Positions 8,739 to 17,633 of a stretch of 64,000 nt of DNA are shown here, piece by piece; the stretch's first letter is position 1; the number at the start of each line of letters is the position of its first letter. The notes beneath the pieces are model-generated. The model had not been told where the DNA came from. It worked only from the letters and a program-made list of their open reading frames with translations, and ran no database searches. The translations under genes were made by a program, and so were the position numbers. This DNA is from Salsuginibacillus halophilus. GTDB lineage: Bacteria; Bacillota; Bacilli; Bacillales; Marinococcaceae. The DNA is taken from NCBI RefSeq assembly GCF_003014715.1, contig NZ_PYAV01000007.1, positions 62,001-126,000 on the forward strand. The letters run 5' to 3'.

Positions 8739-9692
8739 TTAAGGTGACACTGTGCCTCTTTCATGCTGTTCAAACGGAACTGTAATCGCTTCTTCATGCT
8801 GCTCAGTACCGGGAACGTCACGAGCCTCACGTGCAATAACCCGGCTAACAAATAAATCTTCAACATTACCTGAAGCCTCAGGAAAATGAATATGCACCTC
8901 ATAAGTGCCGTCAGCTCTTTCTTTCACATCTTCTGTTGAAACTGAAGCCTCAAACATGCCACTTGTTGTATACAAGCTTGCACCGGCAGGATTTTCGGCA
9001 AAGCCAAAACGGATCATTTCATAGTTTCGATGACTTAAGGTGAAGGCCACCTCGATTCCTTCTACACGTTCTAAAACCGTAATGTCTTGAAAAGTATAAG
9101 CCCCATCGTTTGTCGTGCCATATGAATGATGAGCTTTGACACCGGCAAGGTCTACTTTCCATTGATCATCTTCAAAAGCAAATAACTGAATCTCTTCTTC
9201 TAAATGTTTTTCTTCATCCTGTAAAGCACTAAGCCGGATGTGCGCCCTTACGTATCCGTTCTCCACCTCATCAATTCCTAATACTTCGACTGATTCATAA
9301 GTTAATTGATGCTCCTCCATATAGGACGTTGTATGCTCAATAAATTCATCTGCAGAATGAAAGGGTGTATCACCAGATAGAAAAGCGTTATTATGCAGCA
9401 GGCTGTACACTTTGTCTTTCTTTCCTTGATTCAACCCCTCATAAAATTGAACAGCCGCTTCTTCGATACCTTCACGGCTCGGTGCAGGAGCTTCAACCGA
9501 CGTTTCATCTTCATCAATTGCCCCCTGCTCACGGGCAGAAACAAATGCTTCATGTGCACTCGATTCGTCAGCTTCCACATCATCTAAAGTTTCAGCAAGA
9601 CTCGTATCATCAGCAGGTTCTACTGCTTCATCAAATGTCATTCCACACCCACTCAAGCAAAGAAGCGCACCTATTATTACACATCGTATCAC
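8739..9692 (-). CDS. Lipoprotein of unknown function
   Basis: This is a 317-residue exported lipoprotein. I start it at GTG 9692, because AGGAGGA lies just upstream and inside the longer open frame. The protein then begins with a short signal peptide and a lipobox, LCLSGC, placing the lipidated cysteine at about residue 16. A long acidic linker (to about residue 75) is followed by a globular region of alternating polar and hydrophobic segments. I do not recognise the domain. The gene is alone on its strand. A substrate-binding or protective wall role is possible but unsupported. Confidence 0.8.
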   Translation of the reverse strand: MIRCVIIGALLCLSGCGMTFDEAVEPADDTSLAETLDDVEADESSAHEAFVSAREQGAIDEDETSVEAPAPSREGIEEAAVQFYEGLNQGKKDKVYSLLHNNAFLSGDTPFHSADEFIEHTTSYMEEHQLTYESVEVLGIDEVENGYVRAHIRLSALQDEEKHLEEEIQLFAFEDDQWKVDLAGVKAHHSYGTTNDGAYTFQDITVLERVEGIEVAFTLSHRNYEMIRFGFAENPAGASLYTTSGMFEASVSTEDVKERADGTYEVHIHFPEASGNVEDLFVSRVIAREARDVPGTEQHEEAITVPFEQHERGTVSP

Positions 9693-9774
9693 TTTACATC
9701 CTCCTGCATTCATTTCAAAACGAAACGAACTTCACCGTTTTTCATCATTCGTGAAAGCGTTATATTCTCAACGT

Positions 9775-9803
9775 TTGTAAATCGGCTTAAAATCTATTAT
9801 ACT
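9775..9803 (+). promoter_or_regulatory. Possible promoter of the S9 peptidase gene
   Basis: TTGTAA (9775-9780), a 17-base spacer and TATACT (9798-9803) resemble a sigma-A promoter and would give a leader of about 90 bases before the start at 9903. Confidence 0.45.
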
Positions 9804-9902
9804 TTTGTGCAAGACTGATTCAAATCCTTTTTATGTATCTAACGATTCATTCGGTCTATTTAAAGATTGTCTTTATTTTTAGTTTAAAGGAGTGAGGCAC
9901 AA

Positions 9903-11882
9903 ATGGATACAAACAAACGTCCTATCCAAACCGATGATTTGTACCGCATGTCAGTCACCGGTGAAGCAAAGTGGTCTCCTGACGGCGACCGCTACATATT
10001 TACTCAAACGGAAATTGACGAAAATGAAAAGTATGTGACACACCTTCACACCCAATCAATTGTTGCAGATCAACCGGAACAGTGGACCCACGGCAACGTA
10101 CGTGATATAAAGCCGGCATGGGCACCGGACGGCACGAGCATTGCGTTTTTATCCAACCGAAGCGGCAAAAATCAAATCTGGCTGTTACCAACAACCGGTG
10201 GTGAAGCAAGACAACTGACCAACCTTCCTAACGGCGCAGGCGCACCAGTTTGGTCACGTGACGGCCTTCACCTTTTGTTTAGTGCCCCACTCGCACCAGA
10301 TGACGATATTAATGATACACCTGCCGAAAAAGATCAGGAAAAACCTCAGCCATTAGTGGTTGAGAATTTAAAATATAAATCCGATGCTGAAGGCTTTCGG
10401 TCTGAACAACGCCGTCAGCTTGTGCTATTAAACTTACAAACACACAAATTAACCCAGCTGACAGACGCCCCGGTGGATCATCAGCCTTGGGAATTTTCAC
10501 CAGACGGTACATCGATCACATTTACTGCCAACCGGCATGAAGATCATGATCATAAGGTGACCTCTGACATTTTCATCCTAGATTTAAGCTCGAAGCACAT
10601 AACCCGGCTGACAGACTCAACAGGGATGTATACACATCCTTCTTTTTCACCGGATGGTAAGTATCTTGCGAGCATTGGTCATGAGTACGAATATGACGGA
10701 GCTACGCTAAACCAAGTCTGGATGATTGATTTAACAAGTCATAAACGAACCTGCCTCACGGAGAAGTGGGACGTTCAAATCGGCGATGCCATGATCGGTG
10801 ATATCCGTAGTGTGGAAAACCCAGGGCCGATTTGGTCACAAGATCAAGCGTATATTTATTTTACAGCGAGTGATCACGGTCACACCGGATTGTACCGTCT
10901 TGATATGGAAGGTGAAATCACAACCGTTTATCAAGAAGATAATCATGTGTATTATTTCTCCTACCATAAATCATCACACAGCTTTTTGCTCGGTGTAAGT
11001 GATCCGTCCAATCCAGGTGATATCTTTTTCTTACAACCAGGGGATAAAGGGAAGCGCCGTTTAACAGATGTTAACAGCAAATTCCTCCGTGAAGTGAGTC
11101 TGTCCATTCCTGAACCGATTACAGCCGCAGCCGAAGACGGCTGGGAAATTCACGGTTGGATCATGCGACCGGCCGACTTCGATGAAACAAAAACATATCC
11201 GCTTGTGCTTGAGATCCACGGTGGCCCGCATGCAATGTATGGTCAGACGTTCTTTCACGAACTACAACTTCTTGCTGCCCAAGGATATGTCGTCCTCTAT
11301 ACAAACCCGCGTGGAAGCCACGGCTATGGGCAGACATTTGTAAATGCGTGCCGAGGCGATTACGGCGGCCGTGATTATACTGACTTAATGAGTGCTGTCG
11401 ATCATGTGCTTTCCTCCTATAATTTTATTGACGAAAACCGGCTTGGTGTTACCGGAGGCAGCTACGGTGGATTTATGACCAACTGGATTGTTGGTCACAC
11501 AAATCGTTTCAAGGCTGCGGTTACTCAGCGTTCGATTTCAAACTGGCTCAGCTTTTACGGCGTGAGCGACATCGGCTTTTTCTTTACGAAATGGGAGATC
11601 GGCCGTGACCTACTTGAGGATCCACAAAAGCTTTGGGATCATTCGCCACTCAAGTATGCAGATCAAATTGAAACGCCGCTGCTTATTCTGCATAGTGAAA
11701 ACGACCTCCGCTGCCCGATGGAACAAGGAGAGCAGCTATTTGCAACTTTAAAACACTTGCGTAAAGAGACAAAGTTCGTCCGCTTTCCTGAAGCAAATCA
11801 TGAACTTAGCCGGAGCGGACCGCCTCACTTGCGCAAAGAGCGCCTGAACCATATTTGTGCCTGGTTCGAACAATATTTGTAA
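9903..11882 (+). CDS. S9 family peptidase (acylaminoacyl-peptidase type)
   Basis: This 659-residue protein has the layout of the prolyl oligopeptidase family S9: an N-terminal beta-propeller built from WSPDG-like and FSPDG-like repeats (about residues 20-400), then an alpha/beta-hydrolase domain. The catalytic triad can be placed at Ser520 (GGSYGGF), Asp601 (ENDLRCP) and His633 (EANHELSR). No signal peptide is seen, so it should act in the cytosol on short peptides or N-acylated amino acids. It is close to B. subtilis YuxL in type. The ribosome binding site is AAAGGAG. It is a single-gene unit. Confidence 0.92.
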   Translation: MDTNKRPIQTDDLYRMSVTGEAKWSPDGDRYIFTQTEIDENEKYVTHLHTQSIVADQPEQWTHGNVRDIKPAWAPDGTSIAFLSNRSGKNQIWLLPTTGGEARQLTNLPNGAGAPVWSRDGLHLLFSAPLAPDDDINDTPAEKDQEKPQPLVVENLKYKSDAEGFRSEQRRQLVLLNLQTHKLTQLTDAPVDHQPWEFSPDGTSITFTANRHEDHDHKVTSDIFILDLSSKHITRLTDSTGMYTHPSFSPDGKYLASIGHEYEYDGATLNQVWMIDLTSHKRTCLTEKWDVQIGDAMIGDIRSVENPGPIWSQDQAYIYFTASDHGHTGLYRLDMEGEITTVYQEDNHVYYFSYHKSSHSFLLGVSDPSNPGDIFFLQPGDKGKRRLTDVNSKFLREVSLSIPEPITAAAEDGWEIHGWIMRPADFDETKTYPLVLEIHGGPHAMYGQTFFHELQLLAAQGYVVLYTNPRGSHGYGQTFVNACRGDYGGRDYTDLMSAVDHVLSSYNFIDENRLGVTGGSYGGFMTNWIVGHTNRFKAAVTQRSISNWLSFYGVSDIGFFFTKWEIGRDLLEDPQKLWDHSPLKYADQIETPLLILHSENDLRCPMEQGEQLFATLKHLRKETKFVRFPEANHELSRSGPPHLRKERLNHICAWFEQYL

Positions 11883-11892
11883 ATAGCAAGGT

Positions 11893-11926
11893 AAAAAAAC
11901 AGCTGCGTAATCGCAGCTGTTTTTTT
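11893..11926. terminator. Bidirectional terminator
   Basis: A 15-base-pair stem (11893-11907 with 11912-11926) with a TAAT loop has A7 on one side and T7 on the other. It serves the S9 peptidase on the plus strand and the small acidic protein on the minus strand, whose stop codon overlaps its edge. Confidence 0.9.
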
Positions 11927-12137
11927 ACGGTTTGTAATCTCTTTCTGTCGTTGAATCGTCTTTTGCTTTTTTCGGGTTCTGCTTTTTCTCTTCTTTACGT
12001 TCGATGTTCACTTCTTCAAGCGGCACCGGGTCATGGTGGCGATCAGAATAACCAACTTCTTCTTCTTCCTTTGGCTTATACTTTGCTTCTGGTTCACCTT
12101 GAACAACTAAACGGTCGTATTTTTTATGAGAGTCCAT
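11925..12137 (-). CDS. Small charged protein of unknown function
   Basis: This 70-residue hydrophilic protein has no membrane segment or cysteine and is rich in Lys and Glu (for example KPKEEEEVGYSDRHHD). The ATG is preceded by TGGAGGTGACA at good spacing, which supports it as a real gene. It is probably disordered. I do not recognise the family. It converges on the S9 peptidase gene and shares its terminator. Confidence 0.72.
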   Translation of the reverse strand: MDSHKKYDRLVVQGEPEAKYKPKEEEEVGYSDRHHDPVPLEEVNIERKEEKKQNPKKAKDDSTTERDYKP

Positions 12138-12272
12138 TGATTGTCACCTCCAGTAAGATTTATTTGTCACTTTTCCCGTTATAAACAGTACACTAAACAT
12201 GGGGGCATACGTGCAGATGCAGAATCGGTCTGCTACAATACATATTAAGGAGATATAGAGGAGGAGACATGG

Positions 12273-12920
12273 ATGGCACGCAATGCAAAAAATGAATTGA
12301 TTGAAGCACTCAACGGTCGGGCACCTAAGATTTTAGGTGAAGAGGAAATGACGCATTCCGCCGTGCTTTTACCGCTTATTGTTCATGAAGATCAAACAAT
12401 GTCTCTTTTGTTTGAAGTCCGCTCGCGCCAGCTTAACAGCCAGCCAGGTGAAATTTGTTTCCCAGGTGGAAGGCTTGACCCGCAAGATGCTTCTCTTCAG
12501 GAGACAGCACTTCGAGAGTGCGAAGAAGAAACTGGAATCCCTGCTTCTTCTGTAAATATTGTTGCACCTTTAGATCAGCTCGTTCATCCTTACACGTCCA
12601 TGATCCATCCCTTTGTCGGTTTCGTTTCAGTTAATCAGCCATGGCATCCAAATGAGGAAGTCGAAGAACTGTTCACAGTGCCTTTACAGTACTTTATTGA
12701 GGAATCACCAAAGGTTCACCAAGTAAAGATGCAAATTGAACCTGAGGCAGACTTTCCTTACCATCTCATACCAAACGGTGAAAAATACAACTGGCATACA
12801 AGAAAAGTTGATGAACACTTTTATGATTATAACGGCTATGTCATTTGGGGTCTCACCGCTCGGATTATCGTAAACTTCATATCGGTCTTGAATAAAACAA
12901 AAACAGACAGCCTCAAATAA
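12273..12920 (+). CDS. NUDIX hydrolase, probable CoA pyrophosphatase
   Basis: This 215-residue protein carries a NUDIX box at about residues 65-89 with the metal-binding core RECEEETG, preceded by the segment SQPGEICFPGG that is typical of the CoA pyrophosphatase (UPF0035) branch. Such enzymes split coenzyme A or its derivatives into 4'-phosphopantetheine and 3',5'-ADP. The length fits the family. A GAGGAGGA site precedes the ATG. The gene ends inside a terminator that it shares with mtnN on the other strand. Confidence 0.88.
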   Translation: MARNAKNELIEALNGRAPKILGEEEMTHSAVLLPLIVHEDQTMSLLFEVRSRQLNSQPGEICFPGGRLDPQDASLQETALRECEEETGIPASSVNIVAPLDQLVHPYTSMIHPFVGFVSVNQPWHPNEEVEELFTVPLQYFIEESPKVHQVKMQIEPEADFPYHLIPNGEKYNWHTRKVDEHFYDYNGYVIWGLTARIIVNFISVLNKTKTDSLK

Positions 12921-12934
12921 AGGCTGTCTGTTTT
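12900..12934. terminator. Bidirectional terminator, NUDIX gene and mtnN
   Basis: A 14-base-pair stem (12900-12913 with 12921-12934) is flanked by A and T runs. The TAA stop of the NUDIX gene is in the seven-base loop, and mtnN ends two bases beyond on the other strand. Confidence 0.9.
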
Positions 12935-12936
12935 GT

Positions 12937-13629
12937 TTAAGGTAAGCGCGGGAGCATCTGCATCACAAGATCAGCTGATTCTTTTGCCGCCTTTTCTAAA
13001 AATGACTGAAAGCTAACTGATGCTTCACCTCCGGCAATATCAGAAAGCGCCCGGGTGACAACAAATGGTGTCTCAAAACGATAGCATACTTGCGCGATCG
13101 CACCTGCCTCCATTTCAGCGCATTGCGGGTCCTCAAACTTTTCCCGGATTTCTGCAATACGATTCTCATCACTCATAAATGAATCTCCGGATAAAATTAA
13201 GCCTGAGCCTGCCGTTAAACCTGACTCTGCAGCTGCTTCCTTAGCAACTTGTACGAGTCCAGAATCTGAAAGGTATGCTTCCGGCATTTGCGGGACTTGC
13301 CCGTAGGCATAACCAAAGGCGGTAGCATCAACATCGTTGTAACGAACTTCATCAGAGATAACGATATCACCGACAGACAATGCTTGATTAAAACCTCCAG
13401 CAGAACCTGTGTTAATGACCGCAGAAGGCGCGTACTTTTCAAGCAGCAGCGTTGTGCTTAGCGCCGCGTTCACTTTACCGATCCCTGAACGTAACAGCAC
13501 AACATCTTTTCCTTTTAAGCGTCCTTCATAAAAGGAACTACCTGCCCGATTTGTTTCAGTAACCTCTTCCATTTGACTGTACAGCAGTTCAACTTCTTCT
13601 TCCATGGCACCAATAATTGCAATTGTCAT
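12937..13629 (-). CDS. mtnN: 5'-methylthioadenosine/S-adenosylhomocysteine nucleosidase
   Basis: This enzyme removes adenine from methylthioadenosine and S-adenosylhomocysteine, as part of methionine salvage and methyl-cycle detoxification. The 230-residue protein begins MTIAIIGAMEEEVELL, with the catalytic glutamate in MEEEV, and carries ECAEMEAGAIAQV-type and ALSDIAGGEAS motifs, the last holding the catalytic aspartate. I start at ATG 13629, with AAGGTGA six bases upstream, not at GTG 13638. In B. subtilis this gene is also near yrrS and greA. Confidence 0.95.
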   Translation of the reverse strand: MTIAIIGAMEEEVELLYSQMEEVTETNRAGSSFYEGRLKGKDVVLLRSGIGKVNAALSTTLLLEKYAPSAVINTGSAGGFNQALSVGDIVISDEVRYNDVDATAFGYAYGQVPQMPEAYLSDSGLVQVAKEAAAESGLTAGSGLILSGDSFMSDENRIAEIREKFEDPQCAEMEAGAIAQVCYRFETPFVVTRALSDIAGGEASVSFQSFLEKAAKESADLVMQMLPRLP

Positions 13630-13724
13630 CGCTTTCACCTTCCCGAATTATGATTTACAGCCGGCTGTCGGTTGGATAAAATAACACCGAATGATATGTT
13701 TACGTGCGAAAGGGGGACTTCCAT

Positions 13725-13934
13725 ATGGAACTAAAACTGCAGCAGATCGAAGATAAAATTGAATTTTTTGAAGCACGGACTTTCCAAGATCTCGAAGCAA
13801 ATATTCAAGCGCGCATTGAAGTTAATGAACAAATTCTGCTTCATATCCACCGCGTGCAACATCAAGTTTATGTAGATCCAAGTTCCGGACAACCAGTTTA
13901 CACAGCCAATGTTCACTTTAAGCGTCGCGCTTAA
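13725..13934 (+). CDS. DUF2536 family protein (YrzA-like)
   Basis: This 69-residue protein resembles the short B. subtilis YrzA family: QIEDKIEFFEA near the start and VQHQVYVDP in the middle. No function is known to me. The start is ATG 13725, set by AAAGGGGGA seven bases upstream; a longer frame from GTG 13704 would run through that site. It lies between mtnN and yrrS, the same neighbourhood as in B. subtilis. Confidence 0.85.
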   Translation: MELKLQQIEDKIEFFEARTFQDLEANIQARIEVNEQILLHIHRVQHQVYVDPSSGQPVYTANVHFKRRA

Positions 13935-13938
13935 TATC

Positions 13939-13970
13939 CGCCAGCAGTCCGCAAAACCGGACTGCTGGCG
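13939..13970 (+). terminator. Terminator of the DUF2536 gene
   Basis: A perfect 13-base-pair GC-rich stem (13939-13951 with 13958-13970) starts just after the stop codon. The T run after it is weak (CCATTTATTT). Confidence 0.75.
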
Positions 13971-14002
13971 CCATTTATTTCCTTCACATTAAAGGTTGCG
14001 TT

Positions 14003-14683
14003 TTAGCGGTTAGCGTTTTCTTCAACTTCAATCGGTTTCCAGCCTTCGCCTTCAACAAACTCCATGAGTACACGATACGGACGATCTTCATTTTCTGCAA
14101 GGCTTACGTAACCTTCAGCCCGGTCCGGTGCGCCACCATTTCCTAAATGCCAAATTACCATTTCTTCCTGTGAAAGTCCGGTTGCATATGAAAGTGCCTC
14201 TTCCATTTCAGCCCAGTTTACACTATCACGGTTAAAATCATGCTGAAAGCTTCCTGTCTGAGCTGTACCAATTGGCTCGTATTCTCCGTCTTCAGGGCGC
14301 TCGGTTTCTTCTTCTTCCTGTTCAACTTCATCTTCATCTTCGTCACGGATTTCACTCTGGTCTTCGTCTGTTTCTTCATCTATTCTGTCTTCATCTTCGT
14401 CACGGTTTGTTTCATCAGGTGCTTCTTCCGGACCGCTACTGTCTTCTTCGTCAGCTTCTTCGCTTGCTTCTTCCTCTGTTTCATCGTCTTCCGATTCTTC
14501 TAGCTCTTCTGTTTCTTCAGAATCATCTTCTTCTGTCACTTGATCCTCACCATTAAATATGAACAATTGTGCTGCAAAAAATAAAATTAAAGCGGCAACG
14601 ACTGCAATTGCTGCATTCATTAAACGATTCATTTTCCGTTGCTTTCTCATATCATAGCGGCTGTCATCTTGATATTCACTCAT
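14003..14683 (-). CDS. yrrS: YrrS-like membrane protein (DUF1510)
   Basis: This protein has a short cytoplasmic N-terminus, one transmembrane helix (about residues 22-45), a very acidic linker of about 90 residues made mostly of Glu and Asp, and a C-terminal DUF1510-like domain with NWAEMEEALSYATGL and WHLGNGGAPDRAEGYV. In B. subtilis yrrS is paired with the penicillin-binding protein gene pbpI, which suggests a role at the wall; pbpI is absent here. GGTGAT is better spaced for ATG 14683 than for the ATG three bases earlier. Confidence 0.85.
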   Translation of the reverse strand: MSEYQDDSRYDMRKQRKMNRLMNAAIAVVAALILFFAAQLFIFNGEDQVTEEDDSEETEELEESEDDETEEEASEEADEEDSSGPEEAPDETNRDEDEDRIDEETDEDQSEIRDEDEDEVEQEEEETERPEDGEYEPIGTAQTGSFQHDFNRDSVNWAEMEEALSYATGLSQEEMVIWHLGNGGAPDRAEGYVSLAENEDRPYRVLMEFVEGEGWKPIEVEENANR

Positions 14684-14786
14684 CATTGATCACCTTTAAC
14701 CTTAGATTCTCTTTCTATCCTACCAAATTTTCAGCAACAATCGAGATATTTTTTCAAATGAATTTTTACAATAACTAAACATATTT

Positions 14787-14830
14787 AAAAACCGGTGTCT
14801 GCTTTGTAAAGCGCGCAGACACCGGTTTTT
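14787..14830 (-). terminator. Terminator of greA
   Basis: A 16-base-pair perfect stem (14787-14802 with 14815-14830) starts eight bases after the greA stop on the minus strand and ends in a T run. Confidence 0.9.
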
Positions 14831-14837
14831 GGCAGGA

Positions 14838-15320
14838 TTAAGAGTTAATCTCTTTAATTTTCACCTTAATTTCTCCACCCGGTGTACTTACCGAAACTTC
14901 ATCGCCAATTTTACGACCGAGCAGGCTTTGCGCCATTGGTGAATCATTTGAAATTTTTCCTTCGAGAGGATCCGATTCTGCACTGCCGACGATGGTATAA
15001 ACTTCTTCATCACCATTCGGCAGCTCTTGAAACTTTACAGATTTACCTAAAGAAACCTCATCATTTGAGCCGTCATCTTCAATAATTTCAGCATTGCGGA
15101 TCATCGTTTCAACTTGATTAATTCTTCCTTCTACAAACGCCTGCTCATCTTTTGCAGCATCATATTCGGAGTTCTCCGAAAGGTCGCCAAAGCCGCGGGC
15201 GATTTTAATACGTTCGACAACTTCTTGACGGCGCGATGTTTTCAAATATTCAAGTTCTTCTTCTAGTTTTTTCAAACCTTCTTCAGTCATGTAGTGCTTC
15301 TTTTCTTCAGCCACTTTCAT
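14838..15320 (-). CDS. greA: Transcription elongation factor GreA
   Basis: GreA binds stalled RNA polymerase through its secondary channel and stimulates transcript cleavage. The 160-residue protein has the N-terminal coiled coil with the catalytic tip segment [17 protein letters not shown] and the C-terminal domain with [16 protein letters not shown]. The length is normal. AGAGGAG precedes the ATG. It has its own strong terminator. The udk and U32-peptidase-like genes that normally lie upstream in B. subtilis are not present. Confidence 0.96.
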   Translation of the reverse strand: MKVAEEKKHYMTEEGLKKLEEELEYLKTSRRQEVVERIKIARGFGDLSENSEYDAAKDEQAFVEGRINQVETMIRNAEIIEDDGSNDEVSLGKSVKFQELPNGDEEVYTIVGSAESDPLEGKISNDSPMAQSLLGRKIGDEVSVSTPGGEIKVKIKEINS

Positions 15321-15536
15321 TCACTCCTCTGTTAACATTAAAAGACATTTCCTGTTATGGAATACTTTTCTAAATTCATCGTGTAATAAGAAAGCAAGGG
15401 AACTCATCCCTCACTTTCTCACCTGTACATTTATGGTAATTATCGTATTCCACGATGCTGATCTCATGATTGGATTTTTCACGATTGTATCAGCTTGTTG
15501 AACAATTGAAAAGATACATGACCCTGCCTGTGTTTG

Positions 15537-16184
15537 TCAATCTTTTTGCGATACAGCAACGCCGTCCCCTACAGCATGAAACGTCGTAGTATAAGCTGTG
15601 TTGGCTGCGAGCTCTCTATTATAAGCATGTACCTTTTTTGCCATACTCCGCCAGCGCTTTGGAGCTTTTTCAGGCGCTTCAGCATAACCTCGGAACAGCA
15701 CATTATCAGTAATAATAAGCCCTCCCGGCTTCACACACGGTGCGTAGTGATCAAAAAATGCTTGGTACGCTCCTTTGGCCGCATCAATAAACAGTACGTC
15801 AAAGGAAGAGGGGGAAATAGCGAAATGATCGGCTTGTAAAGCATCACCTTCATAAATTTTCACCCATTCCTCTGCATCAGCTGCTGAAATGTTTGTCCTC
15901 GCTTTTTGCGCCCGCACTTCATCACGTTCTATCGTTTGCACGCGGCGCTTCATTCGTCCGGAAAGCGCAAAACGTAATGCTGAATAACCAATCGCCGAGC
16001 CAATTTCAAGAACATCTTCTGCTTTAGCAGCATCCATAAGGTCTAAAACAAGCTGCAGACCGTCTTCTTCCATAATCGGAACGTTATGCTCTACTGCGTA
16101 AGAACGGATATGTGCAAACAACGCTTCGTGTTCGTCCTCGGGCTGTAAGCTTTGTAAATAATCAACTTTATTATGATCTATCAT
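15537..16184 (-). CDS. trmR: tRNA 5-hydroxyuridine methyltransferase TrmR
   Basis: This 215-residue class I methyltransferase matches B. subtilis YrrM (TrmR), which makes 5-methoxyuridine from 5-hydroxyuridine at the wobble position of tRNA. The SAM-binding motif VLEIGSAIGYSALRF and the acidic motif LFIDAAKGAYQAFFDHY are clear. An annotation as a general O-methyltransferase of the caffeoyl-CoA type would rest on the same fold. It lies 30 bases after mltG, so the two are probably co-transcribed. The genes for hydroxylation of the same uridine are not next to it. Confidence 0.88.
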   Translation of the reverse strand: MIDHNKVDYLQSLQPEDEHEALFAHIRSYAVEHNVPIMEEDGLQLVLDLMDAAKAEDVLEIGSAIGYSALRFALSGRMKRRVQTIERDEVRAQKARTNISAADAEEWVKIYEGDALQADHFAISPSSFDVLFIDAAKGAYQAFFDHYAPCVKPGGLIITDNVLFRGYAEAPEKAPKRWRSMAKKVHAYNRELAANTAYTTTFHAVGDGVAVSQKD

Positions 16185-16214
16185 CTGTTCTCCCTGCCTT
16201 TAATAGCAGCTTTT

Positions 16215-17339
16215 TTAATCTTCTTGTGCTTCGATCCATTCATCCCGGTACTCTTGATGAATCTCGTCATGCTCTTCAAATGTTTCACTGTACAATACTT
16301 CGCCCCCAACACGAGCATAAAAGTATAAATATTCGTGCTCATCCGGTTCTACTGCTGCCTGCATTGATTCGAATCCGGAAGTTGCAATCGGACCCGGTGG
16401 GAGCCCGTCATATTTATAAGTGTTATACGGGTCATCAACCTCTAAGTCATCATAACTGGTCATATACAAATGACTGTCGAGCGCGTAAGCAACCGTCGGG
16501 TCTACCTGCAGTGGCATGCCGTCTTCTAAACGATTATATAACACACCGGAAATTTTAAACCGGTCTTCTGTCGTTTGCGCTTCACGCTCAATAATTGAAG
16601 CAAGCGTGAGCAGCTCATGCGAACTCGCATTTTTCTCCTCCATTTGTTCAGTTAAACCGTTCAACTGAGCTTCCATCTGCTCAAGCATTGCGTGAACAAT
16701 GTCTTCGCTTCCTATCTCTTCTTCATAAAAGTCGTAACGATCAGGGAATAAATAACCTTCAAGTGGGCGCTTAATTTCATCATCTAAAATCTCTTCTTCC
16801 ACAAAATCATAAGTTTCAATCATTTCTTGCAGAAATGTTTCATCTTCAATCGTTTCTTCAAATGCTTCAGCCTCTACCGGCGTTTCCTCGCCAATAATTT
16901 CAATGATATCTTCGAGCCACAACCCTTCAGGGACGATAAAGTAAAACGCAGGTTCCTCTTCTACCCGCCCTTCTTTTAACGCCTCAATCATTTCATCAAT
17001 TTCCATGCTTTGATTCAGGGTATATTCCCCAGCTTGAAACCCACTTTCATTCTGATATCTAACGTAATAATGAAAAATGGTGCTGTTTTGAATTAAATCG
17101 TTTTCCTCTAAAATGTCTCCGATCTCTGCGGATGAAGAACCTGATGGAACCTCAATATGTATATCTTCTTCATTCTCTTCATCCACTGGACTAAGTGCCG
17201 ACTGCAAATAAAAATAGCCGCCAACAGCTGCTGCTGCGAGCCCTAGTACAATAACAGTGAGTGCAATCACAACGAAACGCCGTACCAGGCGGGCTTGATC
17301 AGCTTGTTTATGCTGTTTGTTTGTTGTCTCTGAAGTCAC
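16215..17339 (-). CDS. mltG: Endolytic murein transglycosylase MltG
   Basis: MltG cuts nascent glycan strands in the membrane and sets their length. The 374-residue protein has a short cytoplasmic tail, one membrane helix (about residues 20-42), an acidic LysM-like region and the catalytic YceG domain with the active glutamate in LASIIEREAQ and the motif VDPTVAYAL. I start at GTG 17339, which has GGGGGAT upstream. The protein is unusually rich in Glu and Asp, as expected for a wall-facing domain in a salt-adapted cell. Confidence 0.92.
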   Translation of the reverse strand: MTSETTNKQHKQADQARLVRRFVVIALTVIVLGLAAAAVGGYFYLQSALSPVDEENEEDIHIEVPSGSSSAEIGDILEENDLIQNSTIFHYYVRYQNESGFQAGEYTLNQSMEIDEMIEALKEGRVEEEPAFYFIVPEGLWLEDIIEIIGEETPVEAEAFEETIEDETFLQEMIETYDFVEEEILDDEIKRPLEGYLFPDRYDFYEEEIGSEDIVHAMLEQMEAQLNGLTEQMEEKNASSHELLTLASIIEREAQTTEDRFKISGVLYNRLEDGMPLQVDPTVAYALDSHLYMTSYDDLEVDDPYNTYKYDGLPPGPIATSGFESMQAAVEPDEHEYLYFYARVGGEVLYSETFEEHDEIHQEYRDEWIEAQED

Positions 17340-17557
17340 GTTGATTATCCCCCTTTTCCCAACCCTATTATACAGCAAGTGTCAAATTCCAACACGTTCA
17401 AAAGACGTATGTACGATCGCACTAAAAATTGATATGGATGTTTGTCAGTGACGTTCTAAGTCTTTTTGGTAAGACATCAATCTAGAATAAGCATAATAAA
17501 TATCCTCAGCTTGTTCACTTTGATACGTCAACTGCCAACCCTCGCATTGATCATTCA

Positions 17558-17600
17558 AAAGAGGCTTCAATTATCGAAAGACGATAATTGAAGCCTCTTT
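17558..17600 (-). terminator. Terminator of the alaS-yrzB operon
   Basis: A perfect 19-base-pair stem (17558-17576 with 17582-17600) lies 34 bases after the stop of the DUF1292 gene. It separates the alaS operon from mltG. The 218 bases from 17340 to 17557 hold no gene and should contain the mltG promoter, which I could not place. Confidence 0.85.
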
Positions 17601-17633
17601 ATTTATAATGGGATACCTGCATCCCGTTTCTAT

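Noticed and set aside
15380-15420. A hairpin after trmR as terminator (AGAAAG...CTTTCT)
   Set aside because: The stem is interrupted by two mismatches and no T run follows on the minus strand, so it was left out of the feature list.
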